Origin: Pelobates cultripes
Lineage: Eukaryota; Chordata; Amphibia; Anura; Pelobatidae
Direction: 5' to 3'
Length of the DNA stretch: 64,000 nt
Assembly: GCA_933207985.1 (NCBI GenBank)
Contig: OW240916.1
Location: 270,546,740 to 270,610,739, forward strand
The position numbers were made by a program, and so were the translations under genes. The notes beneath the pieces are model-generated. The model was not told where the DNA came from. It did not search any database and saw nothing but the letters and a program-made list of their open reading frames with translations. Position 1 is the stretch's first letter. Each line of letters begins with the position of its first letter. Shown here piece after piece: positions 1-10,165 of the stretch.

Positions 1-14
1 TGGCGGCTGCGGCA

Positions 15-1137
15 ATGGCGGAGGTGAGGCCGGAAGATCGCTCTCTTCTCTTCCGGCCCAACCGGATGCGACATCAGCGCACACACAGGATGAAAACGTC
101 AGGATGCAAGGCATCACGCAGGAGAGCGCAGCCGTCACAGGCCTTGCATTCCACCGTGCGTTCCAGAGTGATGACGCTGGTGCTGGAGCCGGCGGCCAGC
201 AGTGGACACAGCCATACCTCGGCGGGGTCCAGTTCTGGATTGGAGGAGGAGGCATCCCAGCATTCTCAAGCAGCCACAGGTGAGTGTTGCGTCAGCGCTT
301 GGGATGCGCTGGCGGGAGACAGGAGTAGTAGTGGGTTTGGGGGGGGGAAGAGGTGCTGGGGTTGCTTAGGCCAGTTTTAGAGAGTCTCCCAGGCCTAGCT
401 GCTAGCGCGGTCCCTTCCCAGTCCAGGGATCAGAGTAGGCATGTGGGGGTGAGTTCTGGGGGAGGGCAGGGGTGCTTGCCGGGTTGCGAGTTGTCCCCCC
501 TAGGTATGCATGTGGCGCTAGAGGTTAAGGAGAAGATCATCAAAGGTGAGTACGTAAATGTACTGTCCCTGGTCCCTTCCGGACCGGGAGTCAGTGGATA
601 GACCGCGACGGAGGGGGGCGGCAGACGGCGAGAAGGGCAAGCAGCTGCCGCGTACGTTTGGGAACTGGCTTCAAGGGTTCTCAATATTTGTGAGCGTGCT
701 GACGCGGGCCTTCCCTGAGAAGGCACCAGCGTTGTTTGGATACTTAGACCTTATATGGGGGGCGTACAAGGTTTATGGGGGTCAATGTTGGTTCCGCTGT
801 GACCAACAATTCCGCCAGAAGATGGCGGTGTGTCTGGGTATGGACTTTGGGGTACAGGACGGGAGCCTTTGGCTCTTGTTGATGACCCCCAGTCGTCCGT
901 CCCCTTTTCCTGGAGCGGCCCAGGGACAGCGCAGGGGCGTCTTCTGGCTCTACAATGAGAGCCATTGCAAGTGGATTGGATCGTGTCGATTCAGACACGA
1001 GTGCTCTCATTGTGGAGGGGCCCACCCTGCCCTGCGCTGCTTCAAGAAGGGTAAGCAAGGTGGGAGGCCCACTAGGGAGGATCTCAACAAGTACCCCAAG
1101 CATAAGGAGGCAGAGGTCCTACTGGAGGGGCTTTCGG
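15..1137 (+). pseudogene. gag: gag-like protein of YR retrotransposon, with probable intron
   Basis: Structural protein of the element. The N-terminal part (15-279) is Ser/Ala/Arg-rich and low in complexity. A second segment from 504 reads GMHVALEVKEKIIKGEYVNV, a conserved block just before the gag core. The core from about 640 contains FGNWLQGF, YLDLIWGAYKVYGG and WFRCDQQFRQ. A knuckle of the form C-x2-C-x3-H-x4-C (CSHCGGAHPALRC) lies near 995-1035, preceded by CKWIGSCRFRH. The blocks lie in different frames: the first change fits an intron at 280-503, and another shift near 560-620 looks like decay. The gag frame runs on into the RT N-terminus (KYPKHKEAEVLLEGLSVGF). Confidence 0.75.
280..503 (+). 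other. Probable spliceosomal intron inside YR-element gag
   Basis: A consensus donor (ACAG|GTGAGT) lies at 276-285 and a pyrimidine-rich acceptor (CCCCCCTAG) ends at 503. Removing 280-503 joins ...QAAT to GMHVALEVKEK in one frame, linking two gag blocks that are otherwise in different frames. A second donor-like site (AAAGGTGAGTA) follows at 543-552 with no obvious acceptor. Splicing is inferred from sequence only. Confidence 0.5.
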
Positions 1138-2155
1138 TAGGGTTTTGGATTCTGTTTGTTCATTCAGATTCCCCTTCGTTTGCGGACAATCTGCGTTCGG
1201 TGGTGGGTAAAGAAGGGATATTAGAGGGGAAGTTGATGAAGGATTTGATACGACGCCATTTCCCAATTTGCAGGTCTCCCCGCTGGGGTTTGTCCCTAAG
1301 AAGGAGCCTGGATCCTTTCGTCTCATTCACCACCTGTCCTACCCATCTGGCGGGTCGGTGAAAGATGACATTGACAGGGAGGTGTCACACATTCACTATG
1401 TCTCCTTTGATCGGGCTCTGGAGTTGGTCCAGGAGGCAGGGAGGGGAGCTCAGTTGGCAAAGTCGGACATCGAGTCCGCCTTTCGACTGCTCCCGGACTG
1501 TGGTCACCTGTTGGGTTGCCAGTTTCAGGGTTCCTTTTTCGTAGATATGAGTTTGCCAATGGGCTGTGCTATCTCCTGTTCTTATTTAGAGATGTTTGCG
1601 TCCTTTTTGGAATGGGTGGTTGCTCGGGTTCCGGTTTAGCGTTGCTAACTCACTATTTAGATGATTTCTTGTTTGTGGGCCCACGGGAGTCGGATGACTG
1701 CGTGGGGCTCTTAGATTAATTTAGAGCTGTCGCGTCGGAGTTTGGTGTGCCAATAGTGGAGGAAAAGACGGTTGGGCTGGTGGCTGTTCTGTCCTACCTG
1801 GGTATTGAAGTGGACTCGCAGAGTATGGTTTTTCTGGTTGCGGGTGGAGAAACTGACTGACGTGCTGTGTCTGGTGGATTCAGTTAAATGAGAGAAAAAG
1901 GTACAGCTCCGGCAGTTACAGGCATTGCTAGGGCATCTGAACTTTGCCTGTCGGGTGCTACCGATGGGTAGGGCTTTTTGCCGGCGCCTTTCATTAGCGA
2001 TGGTCGGAGTTAAACAGCCGTTTCACTTCATTCGGATCACCCACAGACATCGAGAGGATCTGCAAGTTTGGAGCTCATTCTTGGGTAGGTACAACGGTCA
2101 ATCTTGCTGGCTGCGCCCGGCGGTGTCCAGCATTATTTTACCTTTATATAGTTAA
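1105..2155 (+). pseudogene. pol: DIRS-type reverse transcriptase / RNase H fragment
   Basis: Polymerase copying element RNA. Its N-terminus overlaps the end of gag. After a frameshift near 1230-1268 the frame reads VSPLGFVPKKEPGSFRLIHH, then SDIESAFRLLP (first catalytic Asp region) and SLPMGCAISCSYLE. That frame stops at 1637. The next motif, THYLDDFLFVGP with the catalytic Asp pair intact, is in another frame (1516-1719), showing a second shift. A further segment (1925-2155) encodes LLGHLNFACRVLPMGRAFCR and HREDLQVWSSFL, typical of the region between RT and RNase H in DIRS elements. The RNase H catalytic core itself is missing. No intact product is possible. Confidence 0.85.
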
Positions 2156-2158
2156 ACT

Positions 2159-2260
2159 CTAATTATGCTAATGATATTTTGTATTCAGTTTTAAGGACAT
2201 TACATTTTTAAAGATATGAACATTGGATACTCTTATTGAATATTGTATACATTACATTAC
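2159..2260. other. Short AT-rich spacer and chromovirus target site
   Basis: AT-rich DNA with no motif recognised. Its last five bases, ATTAC (2256-2260), are repeated at 7843-7847 immediately beyond the other LTR and form the target-site duplication of the chromovirus. Confidence 0.7.
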
Positions 2261-2934
2261 TGTAATGAAAATATACCCCAACACGCAGGATTTAAGCTAA
2301 ACAAATGTCAGCACAGAGGGAAGGTACGTCTACCGGACCTTAGGGTGGCCGGACTCGACGTAAAGGAGAGAGATACAGAGTCAGGAGCGATCCGAGGTCA
2401 AGGGCACAAAGAGACAGCGTAAACTTGGACTAACCGGGGTCTGGTACACAGAAAACAGCAAGCCGGCAAACAGAACAGATAAGGATAAAGAGATAACGTA
2501 GTCAGAAACAAAAAAAAGATCAAGTACGAAGGAACACAACTGAACACAACAAGCGCTAAAGGGAACTGAAACAGAAACCACGATAGGGCAAGGAACTAAG
2601 GGAAAAAGGTGAGTATATATACCTAAACATCTAATATGATTGGTCCCTGTCACATCCACGCCCCCAAAAGGTAAGTGTATGGGGAGTGTGGCATGACAGG
2701 GACCAATGGGATGCCTTTTCCAATTTAGGCTCCCACTGTCCCTTTAAGAGCGCGCCCGAGACCCGCGGCGCGCTCTTAGAGTTAGGCGGGACACGTGTCC
2801 GCTTCTCGCGGTCACTGCCTGCCTTCCTGTTACAGCCGTCGGATGAGCCGCGCGCGGCTCGTGCAGCAGCAGGACTGCGCGCAGCTCGAACAGAGGACCC
2901 CGGCCGGCCCCTGGAAAGGGTAAGTACTGCTACA
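2261..2934 (-). repeat. Chromovirus 3' LTR
   Basis: It matches 7169-7842 almost base for base and lies downstream of pol on the minus strand. It carries the same TATA box and the same copy of the predicted RNA 5' end (GCCCTATCGT on the minus strand, 2580-2589). No strong polypurine tract is seen just outside it; that stretch is coding sequence for the end of pol. Confidence 0.95.
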
Positions 2935-4183
2935 GTACCCTGGCAGGAAAACGAGAATGGAAAGAGCGCACAAGACGAGGAGTGTGAACCGCGTCAGCGG
3001 AAATCCAACTGTGCTCCTCAGGCCCATAGCCCTTCCAATGCACCAGGTACTGAAGTCGACCTCTAAGGAAACGAGAGTCAAGAACAGCAGAAACTTCAAA
3101 TTCCTCATGACCCTCCACAGAGACAGGAGGGGGAGGAGGAGTATGCCGGGTATAGCGGTTGCGTATGAAAGGCTTCAACAACGAGGTGTGAAAGACATTA
3201 GGAATACGCAGATTCCTAGGGAGACACAAGGCATACGAAACAGGATTAACCTTATGCAGAATACGATAAGGACCAATAAAGCGGGGAGCCAATGTCATAG
3301 AAGGCACCCGGAGGCGAATGTTTCGCGTGGAAAGCAGAACCCTGTCCCCCACGACATAAGAAGGAGCCGCCCTGCAATGCTTGTCAGCCTGCACCTTCTG
3401 GCGAGCAGCGGAATCCACCAAAGAACGCTGAACCTGCTCCCAAGTATTACGCAAATTAGCCAAATGTTCATCCAGAACTGGCATGCCCTGTGAGAAGAAA
3501 GCAGCCGGAAGAACAACAGGATGTTGGCCATAGACAACGTAAAAAGGACTCTTGCCAGAAGAATCATGAGTAGCGTTATTCCGAGCAAACTCAGCCCAAG
3601 GAAGAAGGTCAGACCAATTGTTCTGATGGTGGGATACGAAACAACGAAGGTACTGCTCCAGAGATTGATTGGCACGTTCAGCAGCTCCATTAGACTGGGG
3701 GTGGTAAGCGGAAGAAAATGAGAGAGAAATACCCATTTCCGAACAAAAGGCTTTCCAGAACCTGGAAATAAATTGGCTACCCCTATCGGACACAATAGAT
3801 ACGGGAATGCCATGTAATCGAAACACCTCTCTGGCGAAAATAAGTGCTAGTTCCCTGGACATGGGCAGCTTGTGAAGAGACACAAAGTGAGCCATCTTGG
3901 AAAACCGATCCACTATCATTAGGATAACTGTGTTACCATTCGAAGGGGGTAATTCAACAATAAAATCCATGGACAGGTTAGACCAAGGTCTCTCGGGAAT
4001 GGGTAACGGATGCAACAGCCCACAAGGAACCCTACGAGAAGATTTCATACAGGCACAAGTAGTACAAGCACCTATATAGTCGGTGACATCCTTGCATAAG
4101 GAATCCCACCAAAAATACAGAGAAACAGCTGCCACCGTTTTGGAAATACCAGGATGTCCAGCAGTCTTAGTGTTATGATACAA
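2930..4183 (-). pseudogene. int: Chromovirus integrase with chromodomain
   Basis: C-terminal part of pol, open for 417 codons. The HHCC zinc region includes H3, H10, C40 and C43 (CTTC). The catalytic triad is intact: D73 (SMDFIVELP), D133 (VSDRGSQF) and E169 (NGAAERANQSLEQYL). A GPY/F-like region (FIGPYRIL) follows. Residues about 361-400 form a chromodomain (EFEVSAVLDS, LQYLVHWKGYGPEEHSWI), which in this family directs integration to marked chromatin. The stop codon is the TAG within TGTAG, the first bases of the 3' LTR. It is separated from upstream pol by one in-frame TAG, so it is not translated as part of an intact polyprotein. Confidence 0.9.
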
Positions 4184-6290
4184 CTACAAAATCTCCCGTC
4201 TCTCGGGAACATCAACGAACAGTTTATCAGAAGGTCTCTCGCTAGGTGCCATGCTTTGTTTCGCTTGTATGGCCTGCAAGAGGGACGAAGAAATAGACAA
4301 AATAGTGGTAGCTATTATCCTTTCTGGGGGAATTACAGGAGTAACATCAATCTCCTGTTTGTCAGCAGTTTCGAACTGTCTGGACAGAGCGTCTGCTTTA
4401 GTGTTGCGGTCACCTGGCCTATAGGTGATAATGTAATTGAAATGAGACAAACAGTGACCACCTAGCCTGCCTAGAAGACAATCTTTTAGCCTCACTAAGG
4501 TAGGATAGGTTCTTGTGATCCGTAAATATGAGGATAGGATCCTTAGTTCCTTCTAACAAATGTCTCCATTCTTTCAGTGCTAAAATAATAGCAAGGAGTT
4601 CGCGATTACCCACATCATAATTCTTTTCTGCTTTGGACATTTGTTTGGAGAAGAAGCCACAAGGATGCAATGGCTTTTCAGGCGACTCTCTTTGGGATAA
4701 GACAGCACCTACCCCGATATCAGAAGCCTCAACTTCAAGAATATAGGGCAGTGTGGGGATAGGATGCTGTAAAATAGGTGCAGAAGCGAACATAGTTTTA
4801 AGAAATTCAAAAGCCTGAAGTGCCTCGGGAGACCAGACACGAATATTGCCATCCTTTTTGTCATACGGGTGATAGGCGCTACAATAGAGGAAAAACCTTT
4901 AATAAAGCGTCTGTAATAGTTAGAGAAACCAAGAAAACTCTGAATGGCTTTCAAACCTTGTGGTAGAGGCCATTCCATGACAGCAGAAAGCTTCTGGGGA
5001 TCCATACGAAAACCTTTAGCGGAAATCAAATACCCCAAAAACTGGACTTCGTTTTGGTTAAATAGATATTTTTCCAGTTTACAATAAAGACCATTAGCAA
5101 GAAGGGTCTTCAGAACTGTCGTAACATGCCTGTGATGAGTGTGTAAATCTGTAGAGTATATTAATATGTCGCCCAAGTACAAAATTACAAATGTGTGGAT
5201 AAAGTCTCTTAAAACGTCATTGATAAATTCTTGAAATACTGCTGGGGCATTACATAGACCAAATGGCATAACATTATACTTGTAATGGCCAGATCTAGTG
5301 TTGAATGCCGTTTTCCATTCGTGGTCTTTCTTAATACGTATTAAATTGTATGCACCTCTAAGATCCAATTTAGTGAATACAGTAGCATGTTTGAGCCTGT
5401 CAAATAATTCCGTGATTAGAGGTATAGGGGTATGCATTTTTGATGGTGATTTTATTTAGACCTCTATAATCGATACACGGTCTTAAATCACCTTCTTTCA
5501 TTGATACAAAGAAGAACCCCGCTCCAGCCGGAGAAGAGTATCTCCTAATAAACCCCTTTTCTAATGATTCCTTAATATACTCCTCCATGACACGGTTTTC
5601 TTGAACAGACAAAGGGGACACCCTGCCCTTTGGAGGTATTGTGCCAGGCAATAAATCGATAGCACAATCGTAGGGTCTGTGAGGCGGTAATTTGTCAGCC
5701 TCCCTTTTATCGAAGACAGTTTTGAGAAATAAGTACTGAGGGGGTATAACAGTAGACAAAGGAGGAGTAGTAGGAACATTAATAGAACTCAAAGGGGTGA
5801 CTTCAATAGTACAAGACTCATGGCAGGCATCGCTCCATGCTTTTATTTCCCCTGACTCCCAATCGAAAATGGGATTGTGAGTACGTAACCATGGGTACCC
5901 TAACACGATGTGAGAAAAGGGAGATGTGATGACCTGGAACCAAATGGTTTCAAAGTGTAAAACCCCTGTATACATGTGTAATGGTACAGTTTCATGAGTA
6001 ACAACTGGAGAACTTAATGGTCTACCATCTATGGCCTCAACGGCCAAGGGTATCTCCTTCTCTCTGATGGGAATGTTGTTTTTCTTAACAAAACCCGAGT
6101 CCATGAAATTATCAGCTGCCCCGGAGTCAACCAAGGCTTGTATGTGCTCAGCTATGCAACCCTCTCCCATATACAAAGAAACAGGAAGAAGCAAACGGTT
6201 AGGAGGCAATTTAGGAGACTTAGATATCACATCCAAGGCCAGTCCCCTATAAGGCCTTAGGTGCAAGAGTTTCCCGGAAGCACGGGGCAT
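4184..6290 (-). pseudogene. pol: Chromovirus protease, reverse transcriptase and RNase H
   Basis: N-terminal two thirds of the pol polyprotein. The protease active site is [12 protein letters not shown] (residues about 53-63 of the frame starting at 6290). RT motifs include [20 protein letters not shown], then after a shift near 5420 TKLDLRGAYNLIRI and MPFGLCNAPAVFQEFIND. The catalytic box reads VILYLGDILIYS, so the first Asp of the usual Y-x-D-D is Gly. RNase H from about 4793 has [14 protein letters not shown] (usual Asp replaced by Glu), NRELLAI and FTDHKNL. The linker GDRNTKADALSR leads to integrase after an in-frame TAG just before 4183. At least three frameshifts are visible. Confidence 0.9.
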
Positions 6291-7155
6291 TCTTTTATCA
6301 TATGGTCTCTCCTACCACAGTATAGGCAGAGTCCGTCCCTTCTCCTATGTAATTTTTCAGAGAGTTTGTCAACCCCTAATTGCATGGTTTCCTCCACTGA
6401 TACTTTGACAGTCTCAGGTTTATCAACTCTGAGGTTAATAGGTGTAACTAAACGTCTATTCCGGTTTTTAGTATAGAGTCTGTCACGAATCCTGTTATCT
6501 ATATCAATGAGGTAGTCAATAAGGTCCTCTAATGCAATAGGAAGCTCCCTAGCTGCTACCTCATCCAATATAGAGTCAGATAAACCTTCCATGAATGCAG
6601 TTGTTAGCCCATTGTGAAGCCCAATCTACCTGTGAAGCAAGGGTATGAAACTGAATGGCATAGTCAGCAACAGACCTAGAACCCTGTTTAATTCTCATTA
6701 ATGTTCTGGCGGCATTCTTTGACCTTTTAGTTGTGTCAAAAGTTCTACGAAAAGGAAACTATTGAAATGATGCACCATAGGTCCATTAGCCTCCCAAATA
6801 GGATTTGCCCACTCAAGTGCTTTATCGGTAAGTTGGTGCATAAGGAGCCCCACTTTAGACCTATCTGTAGGAAAGGAACGTGGATACATCTCAAAGTGGA
6901 ATTCTATTTGATTAATGAAACCTCTGCATGTCTTAGAGTCCCCTCCATACCTAGGAGGAGGTGTTAAATGGACCAAAGCATTAGGCAAAGCAGACACTTC
7001 AAGAAGAAGAGGTGTAGGAGGGTTAGGTGTGGTTGCTGGAACAGTTCTAGATAAGAGCGTCTGGAGAGCCTGGGCTATCTGATCCATACGTGATCCTGCT
7101 CTACAAATCTAGCCTCATGAGAAGCCATCTGCTGAGCTAAATCTGCGGGGTCCAT
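6257..7155 (-). pseudogene. gag: Chromovirus gag (frameshifted)
   Basis: Capsid/nucleocapsid protein. A start codon at 7155, only 13 nt after the LTR, opens a frame beginning MDPADLAQQMASHEARF. It breaks after about 22 codons and resumes one frame over as MDQIAQALQTLL. A second shift near 6700 moves to KNAARTLMRIKQGSRSVADY. Capsid-like features include PPRYGGDSKTCRGFINQ. The C-terminus holds one CCHC knuckle, C-x2-C-x4-H-x4-C ([14 protein letters not shown]), near 6290-6330. The start at 7155 is chosen because it directly follows the primer-binding site and matches the usual gag opening of the family. Confidence 0.8.
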
Positions 7156-7156
7156 G

Positions 7157-7166
7157 GCCCTATCGT
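7157..7166 (-). promoter_or_regulatory. Self-priming-type primer-binding site
   Basis: On the minus strand ACGATAGGGC lies 2 nt after the end of the 5' LTR. It is the exact reverse complement of GCCCTATCGT in the LTR (7487-7496), the predicted 5' end of the RNA. There is no TGG-initial tRNA-type site here. This is the arrangement known for Tf1 and proposed for related sushi-type chromoviruses, in which the RNA folds back to prime itself. Confidence 0.65.
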
Positions 7167-7168
7167 AA

Positions 7169-7842
7169 TGTAACGAAAATATACCCCAACACGCAGGATT
7201 TAAGCTAAACAAATGTCAGCACAGAGGGAAGGTACATCTACCGGAACTTAGAGTGGCCGGACTCGACGTAAAGGAGAGAGATACAGAGTCAGGAGCGATC
7301 CGAGGTCAAGGGCACAAAGAGACAGCGTAAACTTGGACTAACCGGGTCTGGTACACAGAAAACAGCAAGCCGGCAAACAGAACAGATAAGGATAAAGAGA
7401 TAACATAGTCAGAAACAAAAAAAAGATCAAGTACGAAGGAACACAACTGAACACAACAAGCGCTAAAGGGAACTGAAACAGAAACCACGATAGGGCAAGG
7501 AACTAAGGGAAAAAAGGTGAGTATATATACCTAAACATCTAATATGATTGGTCCCTGTCACATCCACGCCCCCAAAAGGTAAGTGTATGGGGAGTGTGGC
7601 ATGACAGGGACCAATGGGATACCTTTTCCAATTTAGGCTCCCACTGTCCCTTTAAGAGCGCGCCCGAGACCCGCGGCGCGCTCTTAGAGTTAGACGGGAC
7701 ACGTGTCCGCTTCTCGCGGTCACTGCCCGCCTTCCTGTTACAGCCGTCGGATGAGCCGCACGCGACTCGTGCAGCAGCAGGACCGCGCACGGCTCGAACA
7801 GAGGACCCCGGCCGGCCCCTGGAAAGGGTAAGTACCGCTACA
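7169..7842 (-). repeat. Chromovirus 5' LTR (promoter copy)
   Basis: The LTR upstream of gag on the minus strand. It is bounded by TSD ATTAC at 7843-7847 and by the primer-binding region at 7157-7168. Within it, TATATATA (7522-7529) lies about 33 nt before the predicted transcript start at 7496. Confidence 0.95.
7522..7529 (-). promoter_or_regulatory. TATA box of chromovirus LTR
   Basis: TATATATA on the minus strand, followed 32-33 nt later by GCCCTATCGT, the sequence complementary to the primer-binding site. The spacing is what a TATA-driven start requires. The same arrangement is present in the 3' LTR. Confidence 0.7.
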
Positions 7843-7847
7843 ATTAC

Positions 7848-8267
7848 ATACTACACAAAATGGTAACTTTTTCCATCTGTGAGCATTACAGTGTGGTCAT
7901 ATTGTTTTATAAATAGGGTTTTCATTTCTTTTTATTGCAATATACAGAAGATTCACAAAAGATACTACTCAATTTAAAGGGACATATATCGCTTGACATT
8001 TTTTTAAACCAGAACACACGTTAAACAAATATACAAACCAAACTAAAAACAGCAAGAAAAGTTTAATAGAGTATTTAATAAAGGTTTATAAATTTACTAT
8101 AAACTTGGTCAGATTGCATTTCTCAGCACACCTTTCAGCTTAGGGGAGTTTCTTCAGCCTCCCCCTTCCTCTTACCCACCATCTCAGTTTTAGACCAGTC
8201 CACTAATGACAGAAACAGGGCATCATTGAGCAGCAGTAACAGAGAGAAACCTGACACCTTAGCCTGC
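7848..8267. other. No gene recognised
   Basis: AT-rich sequence on the far side of the chromovirus insertion, with no motif I can assign. It lies just before the start of the duplicated block. Confidence 0.5.
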
Positions 8268-8691
8268 TCTGCATCGATCAGACTCTCTTCTCTCACTGTC
8301 AGGTTGTTACAAGGTGAAGAGAACTTCCAACTACACATGTGTAAATCTATCAGGAATGCCCAGTGCACCTTTCCAGCATTCCTAGGTATAGCACATGGAT
8401 AGGTTAGATGAGCTTTTTTAACCTCCAGAATGAGGCAACTGTCTCATTCAAAGTGCATCCTTTTGAGTGACAGAGTTGCCTCAAAGTGATGCATGTCCCT
8501 TTAACCCCTTCACTACTAAGCAGTTTGGAAAAAAGCTAATACTAGAATCAGAGTCATTTGGGTATCCTGGGAAGTAATGTTTATATTCATTTTTTGTTTC
8601 AACATGCTTGAATAGCACATTATTACATGAAAACAAAAATAAAAAGTTTGGACAGAAAAACGAATAATTTACCAAATAATTAATTAACAGT

Positions 8692-9210
8692 TGTAACGGC
8701 ACCCTCTGCATAAAAGGATTAAAACCGCCGTTTAGAAGATCTTCCCCTTCCAGAGATACAGGCACAGCTACTGCAGAACACCAAACTCCCGAACCGCATG
8801 TAAGGGAATGCTCCAAACTCCCGAACTGGATACAAAATAGCACTCCAAACTCCCGAACTGGAACCATACGAATAGCTGCTAGCAGACGAATAGGAAAAGC
8901 ACCCAAGCGGCTTACACTCCTAGCAATCAGTCTCTATCAGCATACAGTAAATCCCCCCAAAGACGAGACAAGGCTCAGTGTTGAGGGTCAAGCAGTGGTC
9001 TGTTTTAATGAGGGCTACCTGCCCAGTATTTATGCAGGTCTCCCACCTGGTGGACACTCCCCTAGGGACCAAATGGGAGACTGTGACAAAGGACAGACAT
9101 GAACCAATGACAGACACACAGAGGTAAAACATCCCCACAATGCATCCTAACTTCCCTCCCTCTGTCCTGGAGATAGTTGTGAAGTAATCCAATTATCTCC
9201 CAGGACAGAG
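8692..9210 (+). repeat. LTR-like repeat (TGTAACGG family), copy 1
   Basis: Begins TGTAACGGCACCC. Related copies start at 13264 (plus) and end at 11555 (minus). Shared landmarks are AACCGCCGTTTAG, AGATCTTCC, AATCCCCCC and GAGACAAGGCT. The right end carries a strong stem, CTGTCCTGGAGATA (9162-9175) with TATCTCC/CAGGACAG (9194-9208). No internal genes or flanking duplication are found, so the LTR call is tentative. No coding capacity is seen. Confidence 0.5.
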
Positions 9211-9915
9211 GCAAAACTCCATTACCCACATGGTTACAGTAAAACACTAAAACACAATAAAATACACAATATTACATTTATCACACAAAATATATACTTG
9301 CAACCCATCCCCAGATAGCTGGGATCTGAGCGCACAAAAGTACCAAATAGCGCTCAGATCCTATGCGCACAGTCCAATCGTCGTGGAGTGTTCCTAACGT
9401 CTGTTCTCCATACGAATAGACTCCACGGGATGGCTATCTGGGGTAATGCTGTTCATACGGTTTAAACTACCGAATGAACAGGCATTCAGTTAACGGACCG
9501 AATGCAGAAGCAAGGAGGCTGACGGCTCAGCGGTGTTCGCGCAAATAAGTGTCCATTTACAGTTCCACAGTTTGGGCGCTGGACACCGCGGGACTTTAAA
9601 ATGGCCACCGCCATGTGTTCGGCAACCGAACAAAGACCACCCAGCATTCGTCAATTAAGCTCCCAGGTGGTCCAGTCATTCGTGTGCCAGTTTGGTAGAT
9701 TGAATCTACCGACCGCCGGGCAGAAAAGCACGAATAAACATTTTCTGCAGGGGAAAAGAAGTCTTTTAACATGGGGCCATAATCCAAAGGCAACAGGCGA
9801 GCAACCAGGCTTCTCCAATGCAATGTGGCGAGATTGCTCTCGTCACAACAGTCAAGGAAACAATGTAATAAATAAATGTATATATAATATATGTTGTATG
9901 ATAATAATATGAGTT
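9211..9915. other. Unassigned sequence next to LTR-like repeat
   Basis: Contains an inverted GGATCTGAGCGC / GCGCTCAGATCC pair near 9330-9362 and a short open frame with no recognisable domain. It may be the interior of a non-autonomous LTR element, but nothing proves this. The same sequence in copy B (50094-50840) has an extra 45 bp around a palindrome. Confidence 0.4.
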
Positions 9916-9917
9916 GT

Positions 9918-10165
9918 AGCGCACACACACAAATACACACACACACACGTACCCTTATAGATGCACGTATATACATACTCTGATACAGGCACATATATAC
10001 AAACATTCATGCGCACGTACATATAAACAGATATTCCAAACACACTCACTGATACAACGTCCAGAAAAAACAAACACACATATACACACTCACACAGACA
10101 CCAAAATACACTGTCAGACATATACACATATACAATCTGACAGACACACACTGTCAAAAAATGGT
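9918..10165. repeat. CA-rich microsatellite tract
   Basis: Interrupted (CA)n and ACATAT-type repeats. Cys/Val-rich frames on the minus strand are artefacts of the repeat. Confidence 0.85.

Larger units (their letters stand above)
1..2158 (+). mobile_element. YR (DIRS/Ngaro-like) retrotransposon, 5' part, truncated on both sides
   Basis: A gag-like frame followed by a reverse transcriptase of the DIRS type. Recognisable pieces in order are a gag core (FGNWLQGF, GAYKVYGG), a Cys/His knuckle, the RT motifs FRLIHHLSYP, KSDIESAFRLLP and SLPMGCAISCSYLE, then YLDDFLFVGP and a thumb/RNase H-proximal stretch LLGHLNFACRVLPMG. No recombinase follows: homology stops near 2155, about 100 bp before the chromovirus insertion. 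The sequence starts inside the element, so its 5' terminus is outside the window. Several frameshifts and stops make it inactive. The family call rests on protein motifs; DIRS and Ngaro cannot be separated without the termini. Confidence 0.85.
2261..7842 (-). mobile_element. Complete Ty3/Gypsy chromovirus with paired LTRs
   Basis: A 5582-bp element read on the minus strand. Both LTRs are 674 bp, begin TG and end CA, and the element is flanked by the 5-bp direct repeat ATTAC (2256-2260 and 7843-7847). Gene order is gag (knuckle), protease, RT, RNase H, integrase and C-terminal chromodomain, which defines a chromovirus. By eye the LTRs differ at about 14 substitutions and two 1-bp indels (roughly 2%), so the insertion is not ancient. 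The genes nevertheless carry frameshifts, an in-frame stop and a lost RT catalytic Asp, so it is inactive. The pol frame ends inside the 3' LTR. Confidence 0.95.

Noticed and set aside
2935..2960. Polypurine tract upstream of the chromovirus 3' LTR
   Set aside because: No purine run of useful length is present on the sense strand; that stretch encodes the last residues of pol.
3295..3813. 172-residue minus-strand frame overlapping the integrase
   Set aside because: Shadow in another frame of the integrase coding sequence.
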